Positions 40,697 through 49,300 of a stretch of 64,000 nt of DNA are shown here, piece after piece. The notes beneath the pieces were generated by a model. The model did no database searches. It had not been told where the DNA came from and worked only from the letters and a program-made list of their open reading frames with translations. This stretch comes from Aestuariivita sp049276915 (GTDB lineage: Bacteria > Pseudomonadota > Alphaproteobacteria > Rhodobacterales > Rhodobacteraceae), in assembly GCF_049276915.1 (NCBI RefSeq), contig NZ_JBASXK010000089.1:1-64000 (forward strand), given 5' to 3'. The stretch's first letter is position 1. Every line of letters starts with the position of its first letter. The translations under genes and the position numbers were made by a program.

Positions 40697-41293
40697 ATGC
40701 GAATACTGGGCCTTGTTCTGGGTGCGTTGATGGTTTTGGGGGGCTGCGCGGCTCCTCAGCAACCTTTTGCGTCCGATGAATCCATCGCTGCGGTCTCCTT
40801 TCGCGATGAAGGCCCTCGGGAACTCAAGCTTATGACGATGGTGAACAATCGTTCCGGTGCGGGTGCGCACACGTCCTTGCTGATCAGTGCATCCGAGCGT
40901 GTCATCTTCGATCCTGCAGGCTCTTTCAAGGCGTCGGGCATTCCCGAACGCAACGATGTGCTGTTCGGGATTACCCCCAATGCCGAGCAGGCTTACATCA
41001 GCGCCCATGCCCGCAGCACGCACCGGGTGATCATTCAGACGGTTCAGGTGTCGCCGCAACAGGCCGAGATGGCGTATCGCCTCGCACTTCAGGCGGGCCC
41101 GGTTGCGGGTGCGTTCTGTGCCAGCTCGACAGCGGCCCTGCTGAGCCAGATCCCCGGATTCGAGGGGCTGCGATCAACATTCTACCCCGTCAATCTGATG
41201 GAGCAGTTCGCCACTGTTCCCGGTGTGCAAACCATCGAATATCGCGAGGACGACGATCCTTCGTTGCAGGCCGCGCTTGATCAGTTGAACTGA
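40697..41293 (+). CDS. Lipoprotein, possibly with permuted papain-like (NlpC/P60-type) fold
   Basis: This 198-residue protein has a lipoprotein signal peptide ending in L-G-G-C (Cys17). The mature part shows A-G-A-H-T-S-L-L-I-S...V-I-F-D-P-A-G-S-F near residues 55-75 and A-F-C-A-S-S-T-A-A-L-L near residue 140. A His at the start of a strand followed about 80 residues later by a Cys leading a helix is the order seen in circularly permuted NlpC/P60 (LRAT/YiiX-like) hydrolases. That assignment is inference. It is probably envelope-anchored. Confidence 0.8.
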   Translation: MRILGLVLGALMVLGGCAAPQQPFASDESIAAVSFRDEGPRELKLMTMVNNRSGAGAHTSLLISASERVIFDPAGSFKASGIPERNDVLFGITPNAEQAYISAHARSTHRVIIQTVQVSPQQAEMAYRLALQAGPVAGAFCASSTAALLSQIPGFEGLRSTFYPVNLMEQFATVPGVQTIEYREDDDPSLQAALDQLN

Positions 41294-41299
41294 ACCGGT

Positions 41300-41635
41300 T
41301 CACCCCAGCAGGTACAACAGCCCATAGAGCGTGGCAGCGCCCGCCCCGATGGCAGCAAAGACATTGCGCGATATCACACCCGCGGCCACAGTCGCGGCGG
41401 CGGCGGCAAAGCGCGCGATATCAAACTCTCCCCCCGTCGCATTCGGCCAGACCACCAGTGGCGCGACCAGCGCAGGCAGGATCGCCACTGCCGTATAGCG
41501 CAGATGGCGCAAGACCCATTCGGGCATGGCGCGATCACCAATCAGACCGAGAAACACGAAACGCAGGCCAAAACTGCCCAGGCCCATGCCGATGATGACT
41601 GTCCAGATCAGGACCGGATCAAAGCCGTCGGTCAT
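41300..41635 (-). CDS. AzlD family branched-chain amino-acid transport protein
   Basis: This 111-residue, four-helix membrane protein is the small AzlD partner. The pattern L-R-F-V-F-L-G-L-I...L-R-H-L-R-Y-T-A-V-A-I-L-P-A-L is typical. It is coupled to azlC by ATGA; an in-frame ATG at 41641 is the alternative start. AzlCD pairs export branched-chain or similar amino acids. Confidence 0.88.
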   Translation of the reverse strand: MTDGFDPVLIWTVIIGMGLGSFGLRFVFLGLIGDRAMPEWVLRHLRYTAVAILPALVAPLVVWPNATGGEFDIARFAAAAATVAAGVISRNVFAAIGAGAATLYGLLYLLG

Positions 41636-42348
41636 GACCATTTCCCTCGCGCCTTGAGCCAGAGCTCGACCTGCGCACCGGCGATCATGCCCGAGATGCC
41701 GGCCACCATCAGGCCAAGGCTGTAGGGGATGCCATTCGCCAGAAGTGCGACCAGGATCGCCACAAGGGCGGCCGCGAGATGAGAGGCCGTGCGCAACATC
41801 GGAGCAATCAGCGCCAGAAAGGCGATGGGCACCACGAAATCCAGACCCCATTCGGGCGGGATCTGGTTGCCGACCAGTGCGCCGATCAAAGTGAATGCGT
41901 ACCAAGTCGGGCAGATCGGCGAGATGGTGCCAAAGAAAAAGGCCACCTTTTGCGCAATGGTCATGCCGGGGTCTTTTTCGTATTGCGCCACCGAGCAGGC
42001 ATAGGATTGATCGACCAGCAGATAGGCCATGAGCGCGCGTTGCCACAGCGGGGCGGATCCCAGATGCGGGGTGAGTGCCGCGGAATACATCGCCATTCTG
42101 AGGTTCACCGCCAGAGCCGATGCCAGGATGATCACCGTGGGCGCGTTCTCGGTCATCAGCTGGAGGGCAGTGAACTGCGCCGCTCCGGCGATCACGGCAA
42201 TCGAAAAGACCAGCGTTTCGAAAACGCTCAATCCGGCCTCGGTCGCAATCACTCCGAACAGCATCGCAAAAGGAGCAACGACCAAGACAAACGGAGAACC
42301 GTCGCGAACTCCCAACCAAAAGGCCGATTTCGTGGTGGTGGAGCTCAT
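41632..42348 (-). CDS. AzlC family amino-acid exporter
   Basis: This 238-residue inner-membrane protein has the AzlC core: P-F-A-M-L-F-G-V-I-A-T-E-A-G-L near residue 26, G-A-A-Q-F-T-A-L near residue 54, and L-L-V-D-Q-S-Y near residue 109. It forms the large subunit of the AzlCD exporter. It is divergent from fdhD across about 50 bases. Confidence 0.92.
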   Translation of the reverse strand: MSSTTTKSAFWLGVRDGSPFVLVVAPFAMLFGVIATEAGLSVFETLVFSIAVIAGAAQFTALQLMTENAPTVIILASALAVNLRMAMYSAALTPHLGSAPLWQRALMAYLLVDQSYACSVAQYEKDPGMTIAQKVAFFFGTISPICPTWYAFTLIGALVGNQIPPEWGLDFVVPIAFLALIAPMLRTASHLAAALVAILVALLANGIPYSLGLMVAGISGMIAGAQVELWLKARGKWS

Positions 42349-42402
42349 GAGATGTCCTTAGATTGTCGTTCGGGAATTAACGGTCTTCGGGGAGGGATGC
42401 AA

Positions 42403-43287
42403 TTGGCGCAATCCAGCGATACTTCAGAGTTCATCATCGCACCGGATCCCGCGGCTCCACGTCTGACACGCGCGGTCGAAGGCGTCGACCAGAACGGGCA
42501 GATCAGCCGCATTTCGGTGGTCGAGGAGAGACCCCTGACCATTTTCCTCAACTCGCAGGAGATCGTGACGGCCATGACCATCGGGGATTATCCCGAGTAT
42601 CTGGCGCTGGGTTTTCTGCTCAATCAGGGCATGCTGCAGCGCGACGAAGACGTCACCGGTGTCGACTATGACGAAGAGCTTGAAACCGTGGTCGTGCGGA
42701 CGGCCTCGCAAACCACCTATGAAGACAAGCTGAAGAAAAAGACGCGCACCTCGGGATGCGCTGTTGGCACGGTGTTCGGCGACATGATGGAGGGGCTTGA
42801 GGGTGTGAGCCTGCCTGCCACCCCGCTGCGTACGTCCTGGCTTTATGAGCTGGCCGCACGGATCAACCGCACACCGTCTCTTTATCTTGAGGCCGGAGCA
42901 ATTCACGGCACGGTTCTGTGCCAGGGGAATCGCCCGCTGGTCTATATGGAAGATGTGGGACGCCATAATGCCGTGGACAAGATCGCGGGCTGGATGTTGC
43001 AACATGGCGTGAGCGCTGACGACAAGATGCTTTACACCACGGGTCGCCTGACTTCGGAAATGGTGATCAAGACCGCGATGATGGGTATCCCGGCCCTGGC
43101 GTCGCGCTCGGGCTTTACCGCATGGGGGGTCGAGATCGCCCGCGAAGTGGGTCTGACGCTGATCGGACGCATGCGCGGACGCCGGTTCGTTTGCCTGAGT
43201 GGAGAGGATCGTCTGATCCGCGATGTCGATCCGGAGAGCGTCGCCGAGGAAGACAGCAAGCATCGACGCAAGAGTGCGGCGCAATGA
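42403..43287 (+). CDS. fdhD: Formate dehydrogenase accessory sulfurtransferase
   Basis: FdhD moves sulfur from IscS to the molybdenum cofactor to activate formate dehydrogenase. This 294-residue protein has R-P-L-T-I-F-L-N near residue 40, F-L-L-N-Q-G-M, E-D-V-G-R-H-N-A-V-D-K near residue 180, the T-G-R-L-T-S-E-M motif and S-R-S-G-F-T-A. The cysteine loop reads T-S-G-C-A-V-G, a single Cys instead of the CxxC of E. coli. The ribosome site GGGGAGG ends one base before ATG 42397 but seven bases before TTG 42403, so TTG is preferred. It heads the fdhD-mobA-mobB-moeA operon. Confidence 0.93.
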   Translation: MAQSSDTSEFIIAPDPAAPRLTRAVEGVDQNGQISRISVVEERPLTIFLNSQEIVTAMTIGDYPEYLALGFLLNQGMLQRDEDVTGVDYDEELETVVVRTASQTTYEDKLKKKTRTSGCAVGTVFGDMMEGLEGVSLPATPLRTSWLYELAARINRTPSLYLEAGAIHGTVLCQGNRPLVYMEDVGRHNAVDKIAGWMLQHGVSADDKMLYTTGRLTSEMVIKTAMMGIPALASRSGFTAWGVEIAREVGLTLIGRMRGRRFVCLSGEDRLIRDVDPESVAEEDSKHRRKSAAQ

Positions 43288-43904
43288 CTGCTCCACTGGG
43301 CGTTATCCTGGCCGGTGGGCTTGCCCGCCGGATGGGTGGAGGCGACAAGGGGATGCTGAGCCTTGGCGGGCAGACAATCCTGTCGCGGGTGATTGATCGC
43401 CTTTCGCCCCAAGTGGCGGGTCTGGCCCTGAACGCCAATGGTGAGGCGGGACGGTTCGATCCTTTCGGCCTGCCGGTCATTGCCGATAGCATTGACGGGT
43501 TTGTGGGGCCATTGGCCGGTGTTCTGGCCGGGCTTGACTGGGCAGCCGGGCAGGGGGCCGACAGCATCGTGACGGCGGCGGCAGACACCCCGTTTTTTCC
43601 CGCTGATCTTGTGCAGAAGCTGCAAGCGGCGGGGGATGGGATGACCCATCCGCTGGTGCTGGCCGCGACCCCGGACCCGGAGCGCGGGCAGATCAGGCAT
43701 CCCACGTTCGGCCTTTGGCCCGTGGCACTGCGCGATGATCTGCGCGCCGCACTCTCGGACGGTCTGCGCAAGGTCGTGATCTGGACCGACCGTCATGACG
43801 GCCGCGTGGCGGTCTTTCCGGTGCAGGGGGTTGATCCGTTCTTCAATGTCAATACGCCCGAGGATTTGAGTGTGGCCGAAACTCTTTTGAAAGGTGCATC
43901 ATGA
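43284..43904 (+). CDS. mobA: Molybdenum cofactor guanylyltransferase
   Basis: This 206-residue nucleotidyltransferase attaches GMP to Mo-molybdopterin to give the MGD cofactor. The GTP site L-A-G-G-L-A-R-R-M-G-G-G-D-K (residues 9-22) and the A-A-D-T-P-F-F-P motif near residue 100 are clear. It overlaps fdhD (ATGA) and mobB. MGD is what formate dehydrogenases need, consistent with fdhD in the same operon. Confidence 0.94.
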   Translation: MTAPLGVILAGGLARRMGGGDKGMLSLGGQTILSRVIDRLSPQVAGLALNANGEAGRFDPFGLPVIADSIDGFVGPLAGVLAGLDWAAGQGADSIVTAAADTPFFPADLVQKLQAAGDGMTHPLVLAATPDPERGQIRHPTFGLWPVALRDDLRAALSDGLRKVVIWTDRHDGRVAVFPVQGVDPFFNVNTPEDLSVAETLLKGAS

Positions 43905-44392
43905 GGCTTTATGGGGTGGTCGGCTGGAAGAATGCCGGGAAAACGGGTCTCATGGAGCGGTTGGTGTCCGAGATAACCGGGCGCGGGATAACCGTGTCCA
44001 CGATCAAACACGCGCATCACAGTTTCGATGTGGATCATCCGGGCAAGGACAGCCACCGCCACCGTGTCGCCGGTGCGACCGAGGTTCTGCTGGCATCACG
44101 CAACCGATTTGCGCTGATGCATGAGCTGCGCGACGAGGACGAGCCGACGCTGGAGATGCTGCTGAGCAAACTCAACCCGGTCGATCTGATCCTGATCGAA
44201 GGCTACAAGCGCGACACGCATCCCAAGGTCGAAGCTCACCGCGCCGAGACCGGCAACCCGCTGATCGCACCTGGGGATCAGACGATCCGGGCTGTGGCCA
44301 GTGACACGCCGCTTGATCTGGACCGGCCGGTGTTCGATTTGAACGACACGGTTGCGATTGCCGATTTCATCCTGGCCGAGGTCGGCCTGTGA
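43901..44392 (+). CDS. mobB: Molybdopterin-guanine dinucleotide biosynthesis protein B
   Basis: This 163-residue P-loop GTP-binding protein has G-W-K-N-A-G-K-T-G-L (residues 6-15), T-I-K-H-A-H-H-S-F-D near residue 35 and L-I-L-I-E-G-Y-K near residue 104. It is thought to supply GTP to MobA. Both ends overlap neighbours by four bases. Confidence 0.94.
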   Translation: MRLYGVVGWKNAGKTGLMERLVSEITGRGITVSTIKHAHHSFDVDHPGKDSHRHRVAGATEVLLASRNRFALMHELRDEDEPTLEMLLSKLNPVDLILIEGYKRDTHPKVEAHRAETGNPLIAPGDQTIRAVASDTPLDLDRPVFDLNDTVAIADFILAEVGL

Positions 44393-46512
44393 GAGCATTC
44401 GACAGCATTCTTGTTGCGGATTGGTCAGCGGGGAAACGCGCGCCGAAATCTCCGTCCAAGGATGCAATCTGGCTGTGTGTTGCACGGCGCGGCGCTGCCG
44501 AGGAACCTGTCTATTGCCGGACGCGCCGTGAGGCCGAAGACTGGATCAGGAATTTCTTCGCGCAAGAGATTGCCGCCGGTCGCCGTGTGCTGGCCGGGTT
44601 CGATTTTCCCTTTGGCTATCCGCAGGGCTTTGCCGCGCATGTGACTGGATCAAGCGATCCACTGGCTGTGTGGGATTGGCTGGAGGCGCGAATTACAGAT
44701 GCCGAGGATGGGGCGAACAATCGCTATGATGTTGCACAAACGCTGAATGCGCTATTTGAGGGTCCGGGGCCGTTCTGGGGAAAGCCGAACGAGGCGGGCT
44801 GGCCCGAAATTCCCTATCGCAAGGCGGATATCGCCTTTGATCAGCTGTCCGAGCGGCGCGCTTGTGATCTTGCGGCAAAGGCGTCCTCTTCGTGCTTTCA
44901 ACTGGCCTTCCCGCCCACGGTGGGTGGGCAGATCCTGATGGGTCTGCCGATGCTTGCGCGGTTGCGACAGATCGCTGGTGTGCATGTCTGGCCCTTTGAA
45001 GACTGCACCGAAGCGCCGGTTGTTCTTGCCGAGATATGGCCGGGATTGATCGAACCTGCGGTCAAGGCGGAACTGGGGCGTCTGGACGCAAACCCGATCC
45101 GCGATCGTGAGCAAGTCAGGCTGTTGTCGCGGGCCTTCTCCCGCCTTTCCCTGTCCGAACTGGTCGCGATGATGACCGAGATTCCGGACGTCGCAAGGGA
45201 AGAGGCGTGGATACTGGGTGCCGGGTTTGAAGAACGACTGGGTGCGCTTTGCGCGACATCTCTGGCTCCGCCCCCCTTGCGCAACGATTGCTTTGCTTTG
45301 CCTGCAGGCGTGGAATGGACGCCAGTGGATGAGGCGCTGGAGCTGTTACGCAGCCGGCTGACGCCGGTGACAGGGATGCGCAGCGCCCCATTGGCAGAAA
45401 GCCTGGGGCGTGTTCTGGCGGTGCCGGTTCATGCCAGGCGCTCGAACCCGCCCCAACCCAACACGGCGGTGGATGGGTATGGCTTTGCCGGAGGCCGGCC
45501 GGAAGGTCCGCACGTTTTGCCGCTGATCCAAGGGCGCGCGGCGGCGGGTGTGCCCTTCAACGGTTCGGTGCCCGAGGGCCATGCGATCCGCATTCTGACC
45601 GGTGCGGCCCTGCCCGAAGGCGTAGACACGGTGATTCTTGAGGAAGACGTGAGAACCGATGGCACGCAGATCGCCTTTCATGGGCCTCTGAAACCCGGAG
45701 CCAATACCCGCAAGGCAGGGGAAGATGTGCACGCAGGTGATCTGGCCCTTCCTGCCGGGCAATGCCTGACCCCGGCCGATCTGGCGCTGTTGTCGGCGGT
45801 GGGTATATCCGAGGTCGATGTGCGCGCACCGCTGCGCGTGGCTGTTCTGTCGACAGGAGACGAATTGGTAGAACCCGGTGATGCAGCCGGGCCAGGTCAG
45901 ATTTTTGACGCCAATCGCCCAATGCTGCTGTCGATGATGACGCGCTTTGGGTTTGAGCCGGTCGATATGGGGCGTGTCGGCGATGACCGTGAGGTTTTGC
46001 GCCTTGCGATGGATCGCGCGGCGCAGCAGGCGGATGTGATCCTGACCTCGGGTGGTGCGTCAGCCGGAGACGAGGATCACGTATCGGCCCTCTTGCGCCA
46101 GGCCGGCGCAATGCAGGAATGGCGCATCGCGGTCAAGCCGGGTCGACCTCTTGCGCTGGGGCTTTGGGACGGCAAGCCTGTGTTCGGTCTGCCGGGCAAT
46201 CCCGTGGCAGCGATGGTCTGCACCCTGGTCTTCGCACGCCCGGCCATGGCGCTGCTGTCTGGGCAGGAATGGCGCGCGCCGCAGGGCTTTGATGTGCCCG
46301 CCGCGTTCGAAAAGCGCAAGAAGCCCGGTCGTCGGGAGTATCTGCGCGCGCGGGTTCGCGATGGAAGGGCCGAGGTGTTCCGCTCGGAAGGTTCGGGACG
46401 GATCAGCGGGCTGAGTTGGGCCGATGGGCTGGTCGAGATCGAGGACGGTGCCCGTCACATTCGCCCGGGCGATCCCGTGCGTTTCATTCCCTATGGCAGT
46501 TTCGGGCTATAG
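44389..46512 (+). CDS. moeA: Molybdopterin molybdenumtransferase (MoeA) with an N-terminal DUF429-like domain
   Basis: This 707-residue fusion has a C-terminal part (about 305-705) that is a full MoeA: P-N-T-A-V-D-G-Y-G near residue 358, G-V-D-T-V-I-L-E-E-D, L-S-T-G-D-E-L, T-S-G-G-A-S-A-G-D-E-D, and G-L-P-G-N-P-V-A. It inserts molybdate into adenylated molybdopterin. The first 300 residues are a separate domain beginning D-S-I-L-V-A-D-W-S-A-G-K with G-F-D-F-P-F-G-Y-P near residue 69, resembling RNase H-like DUF429 proteins. Normal MoeA is about 400 residues. The last 22 bases overlap the convergent GH13 gene. Confidence 0.93.
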   Translation: MRAFDSILVADWSAGKRAPKSPSKDAIWLCVARRGAAEEPVYCRTRREAEDWIRNFFAQEIAAGRRVLAGFDFPFGYPQGFAAHVTGSSDPLAVWDWLEARITDAEDGANNRYDVAQTLNALFEGPGPFWGKPNEAGWPEIPYRKADIAFDQLSERRACDLAAKASSSCFQLAFPPTVGGQILMGLPMLARLRQIAGVHVWPFEDCTEAPVVLAEIWPGLIEPAVKAELGRLDANPIRDREQVRLLSRAFSRLSLSELVAMMTEIPDVAREEAWILGAGFEERLGALCATSLAPPPLRNDCFALPAGVEWTPVDEALELLRSRLTPVTGMRSAPLAESLGRVLAVPVHARRSNPPQPNTAVDGYGFAGGRPEGPHVLPLIQGRAAAGVPFNGSVPEGHAIRILTGAALPEGVDTVILEEDVRTDGTQIAFHGPLKPGANTRKAGEDVHAGDLALPAGQCLTPADLALLSAVGISEVDVRAPLRVAVLSTGDELVEPGDAAGPGQIFDANRPMLLSMMTRFGFEPVDMGRVGDDREVLRLAMDRAAQQADVILTSGGASAGDEDHVSALLRQAGAMQEWRIAVKPGRPLALGLWDGKPVFGLPGNPVAAMVCTLVFARPAMALLSGQEWRAPQGFDVPAAFEKRKKPGRREYLRARVRDGRAEVFRSEGSGRISGLSWADGLVEIEDGARHIRPGDPVRFIPYGSFGL

Positions 46513-48242
46513 CGTCGGTTGGTGATCCAGCGGCATTGATAGGGCGCAAGGCTGATCTTGCGACCCACCGGGTCGATCACCTCGCCCGACAGAATGTCGA
46601 CCCATGAATCCCCTTCGATCAGGTTCAGCGTGACAGGGTCCAGACTGACGGGCTGATCACTGACATTGTGCAGCGCAAAGATGGACTGATCGCGATCCAG
46701 GCTCTGCCGCCAGACGCCGAAAATCCGGTCTTCGGTTTGCAGCGTAAACTGGGTGGCATTGGGGTGGAAGGCGGGTTGCTTTGCCCTCAGCTTGATCCGC
46801 GTTTTTAGCGCGCCCAATACCCGGGATGTAATGCTCTCAGGATCCTCCAGCAACGCCTGAAGCGCGGCGTAATCCCAGTGATGCCGGTTGATGGCGCGTT
46901 TCATGCCCGTGCGCGCGACTTTGTCGTGATCGTTTGGCGTCGCAAGAAGCGCGTGGATGTAGAACGCCGGTATCCCTTCCAGCGCCATGACGATGGTCTG
47001 CGAGCATAAGAACCGGTCGATCTGATGGCTGTCCGGTCCGTCAAAGGTTCCTTTGAGGGCTTCAAAATAGGTGATGTTCAACTCATAGACCGATTCCGTC
47101 CCCGAGAGCGCACGCATGGACACATCACCGCCAAAGTCCCGGGCGATCTGCACCATGGCGTCGATCTGATCCTGCGGCAGGATTCCTTCGGCGGGCCGCA
47201 TTCCGATTCCGTCGTGACTTGCCGAAAAGTTCAGATAGGCGCAGCCCAGTTGCGCCGGCGGCATCGCCGCCTGCCAGCCCCGCAGATACCTGGCCGAGCC
47301 GGATAAAAGCGCATGCAGGATAAGCGGGGGCAACGGAAAGTTATAGACAACATGCGCCTCGTTGCGGTTGCCGAAATAGCTGAGGTTTTCGGCACTTGGC
47401 ACGTTGGTTTCGGTCAGCAGGATCACCGGTTCAACGGTGTAATCGCTCAGCAGTCGCATCAGGCGCACGATCGCATGGGTCTGGGGCAGGTGGATGGAGG
47501 GCGAACCGACCTCTTTCCACAGGAAGGCGACGGCATCCAGACGCAGAATGCGAACGCCGTTGTCGATATGCAGGCGCATGATGCGCAGGAATTCCAGCAA
47601 GACATCCGGGTTGCGGAAGTCCAGATCGACCTGGTCATGGCTGAAGGTGCACCAGACATGCCGCGTGCCGTTCGCGGTTTCGACTTCGCGCAGCAGGGGG
47701 TGCGTGCGGGGGCGAACCACCTGCGACAGATCATCCTGAGGCGAGGCCTCGAAGAAGAACCTGTCATATGGTGCGCGACCCTGGAGATAGTCGTTGAACC
47801 AGGTGCCTTGACTCGAGACATGGTTCAGCACGAGATCCGACATCAGCTTGAACTCGCTGGCAATCCGGCTGATGTCGCTCCAGTCTCCCAGGGTCGGATT
47901 GACGGCGGTATAGTCGCTGACCGCGAAGCCGTCGTCCGAGGTGAAAGGAAAGAATGGCAGGATATGCACGCCGTTCAGCGTGCCACTGAGATTGCGGTGC
48001 AGGAAATCGCGCAGCAGGTCCAGGGGCTTGTGGACCCCGTCGACAAAGCTGTTGCCATAGGTGATGACCAAGGCGTCACGTTCTGACCAGAAGCTGTTGC
48101 CCGGTTTGCGCCCGCGGCGGCGGCGGTTGCGCTCATCGGGCCAGAAGGCGTCGATGATCTTGGAAGACAGGATCGCACCATCCACATCGGGATAGATCGC
48201 AGCTACCAGATCAGCCAGCTTGAGAGAAAACGCATCTGACAT
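46491..48242 (-). CDS. GH13 sucrose-phosphorylase-like glycosidase/phosphorylase
   Basis: This 583-residue (beta/alpha)8-barrel enzyme is of GH13, closest in pattern to subfamily 18 (sucrose, sucrose-6-phosphate or glucosylglycerate phosphorylases). Catalytic residues are visible: nucleophile Asp in R-I-L-R-L-D-A-V-A-F-L (near 233), acid/base Glu in L-L-T-E-T-N-V (near 275), and the third Asp in S-A-S-H-D-G-I-G. F-S-H-D-Q-V-D-L-D-F is typical of the subfamily. It probably phosphorolyses a glucosyl compatible solute or sucrose. No sugar transporter or kinase is adjacent. Confidence 0.9.
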   Translation of the reverse strand: MSDAFSLKLADLVAAIYPDVDGAILSSKIIDAFWPDERNRRRRGRKPGNSFWSERDALVITYGNSFVDGVHKPLDLLRDFLHRNLSGTLNGVHILPFFPFTSDDGFAVSDYTAVNPTLGDWSDISRIASEFKLMSDLVLNHVSSQGTWFNDYLQGRAPYDRFFFEASPQDDLSQVVRPRTHPLLREVETANGTRHVWCTFSHDQVDLDFRNPDVLLEFLRIMRLHIDNGVRILRLDAVAFLWKEVGSPSIHLPQTHAIVRLMRLLSDYTVEPVILLTETNVPSAENLSYFGNRNEAHVVYNFPLPPLILHALLSGSARYLRGWQAAMPPAQLGCAYLNFSASHDGIGMRPAEGILPQDQIDAMVQIARDFGGDVSMRALSGTESVYELNITYFEALKGTFDGPDSHQIDRFLCSQTIVMALEGIPAFYIHALLATPNDHDKVARTGMKRAINRHHWDYAALQALLEDPESITSRVLGALKTRIKLRAKQPAFHPNATQFTLQTEDRIFGVWRQSLDRDQSIFALHNVSDQPVSLDPVTLNLIEGDSWVDILSGEVIDPVGRKISLAPYQCRWITNRRYSPKLP

Positions 48243-48249
48243 GCCGGGC

Positions 48250-48888
48250 TTATTCTGCGGCCTTTACCTTCGGTTCGGGTAACCCGCCAAAAGCACAGAT
48301 ATGCGAAATCACATGATCTATCCCGTGACCTTCCTTGAGGCGTGCGAACACGAAGGGACGGGTGCCGCGCATACGCTTTGCGTCGCGGTCCATCACCTCA
48401 AGCGAAGCTCCGACATAGGGGGCGAGATCGGTCTTGTTGATGATCAGCAGATCGGATTTTGTAATCGCCGGGCCGCCCTTGCGGGGGATTTCTTCGCCTG
48501 CGGCCACGTCGATGACATAAAGCGTCACATCCGCCAGTTCCGGGCTGAAGGTGGCCGACAGGTTATCGCCGCCGCTTTCGATCAGGATGATGTCGAGGTC
48601 GGGAAACCGATCCGAAAGCTCTTTGACAGCCGCGATGTTGATCGAGGCGTCTTCGCGGATTGCGGTATGCGGGCAGCCTCCGGTTTCCACACCCTTGATC
48701 CGGTCAAGCGGCAGTGCCTGCATGCGCATCAGCGCCTCGGCATCTTCCTGTGTGTAGATATCATTGGTGATAGCAGCGACCGAGAAATGGTCGCGCAACG
48801 CCCGGCACAAGCCAGCGGTAAGGGTCGTTTTGCCGGCACCCACAGGGCCGCCGATGCCTACGCGTAAAGGTCCGTTTGGGGACGCCAT
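48250..48888 (-). CDS. ureG: Urease accessory GTPase UreG
   Basis: This 212-residue SIMIBI GTPase powers nickel insertion into urease. It has the P-loop G-P-V-G-A-G-K-T-T (residues 13-21), the C-P-H metal-binding motif in E-T-G-G-C-P-H-T, I-L-I-E-S-G-G-D-N-L and the N-K-T-D guanine motif. The start at 48888 gives the usual N-terminus. It is the last gene of the urease locus, one base after the DUF3995-like gene. Confidence 0.96.
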   Translation of the reverse strand: MASPNGPLRVGIGGPVGAGKTTLTAGLCRALRDHFSVAAITNDIYTQEDAEALMRMQALPLDRIKGVETGGCPHTAIREDASINIAAVKELSDRFPDLDIILIESGGDNLSATFSPELADVTLYVIDVAAGEEIPRKGGPAITKSDLLIINKTDLAPYVGASLEVMDRDAKRMRGTRPFVFARLKEGHGIDHVISHICAFGGLPEPKVKAAE

Positions 48889-48889
48889 G

Positions 48890-49300
48890 TCAGAACTCTC
48901 CAAATACAAGAATGAGATACCCGATACCAAGCATCACGCAAAGTGGTCCGTAGACTCTGCGATCCATGGTCGCAAAGGGTTCTTCGGGGACCAAAGTGCG
49001 CCAGACGGGCAGATAGGTCGCGATACCGCGCGCGATGAACACTGCGGCGATCATCGGCATGAGGACAAAGCGGGCGGGAAAATCCGGGCGATGAGGCAGA
49101 ACGGCACAAAAGAGCAGAGCCATGCCAACAACCGCGCAGGGCACAGGGCCGGGCATGTTGCGGATACCGGGCCTGCCAATCACGCTGCGCGCCAGCCCGG
49201 ATTCATCACGGATCGGTACCCAAAAGCCAATCGCCCAAAACAGGTGAAGCAGCGCCAAGGCCCCCAGAATGCCAGAGATGACAAAGACAAGGGCCATCAT
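48890..49300 (-). CDS. DUF3995-like four-TM membrane protein
   Basis: This 136-residue protein has four hydrophobic helices, with L-L-H-L-F-W-A-I-G-F-W-V-P near residue 20 as in DUF3995 proteins. It is translationally coupled to ureF (ATGA) and immediately precedes ureG. It is not one of the known UreJ/HupE or UreH nickel permeases by motif, but a role in metal or urea handling is suggested by position. Confidence 0.82.
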   Translation of the reverse strand: MMALVFVISGILGALALLHLFWAIGFWVPIRDESGLARSVIGRPGIRNMPGPVPCAVVGMALLFCAVLPHRPDFPARFVLMPMIAAVFIARGIATYLPVWRTLVPEEPFATMDRRVYGPLCVMLGIGYLILVFGEF

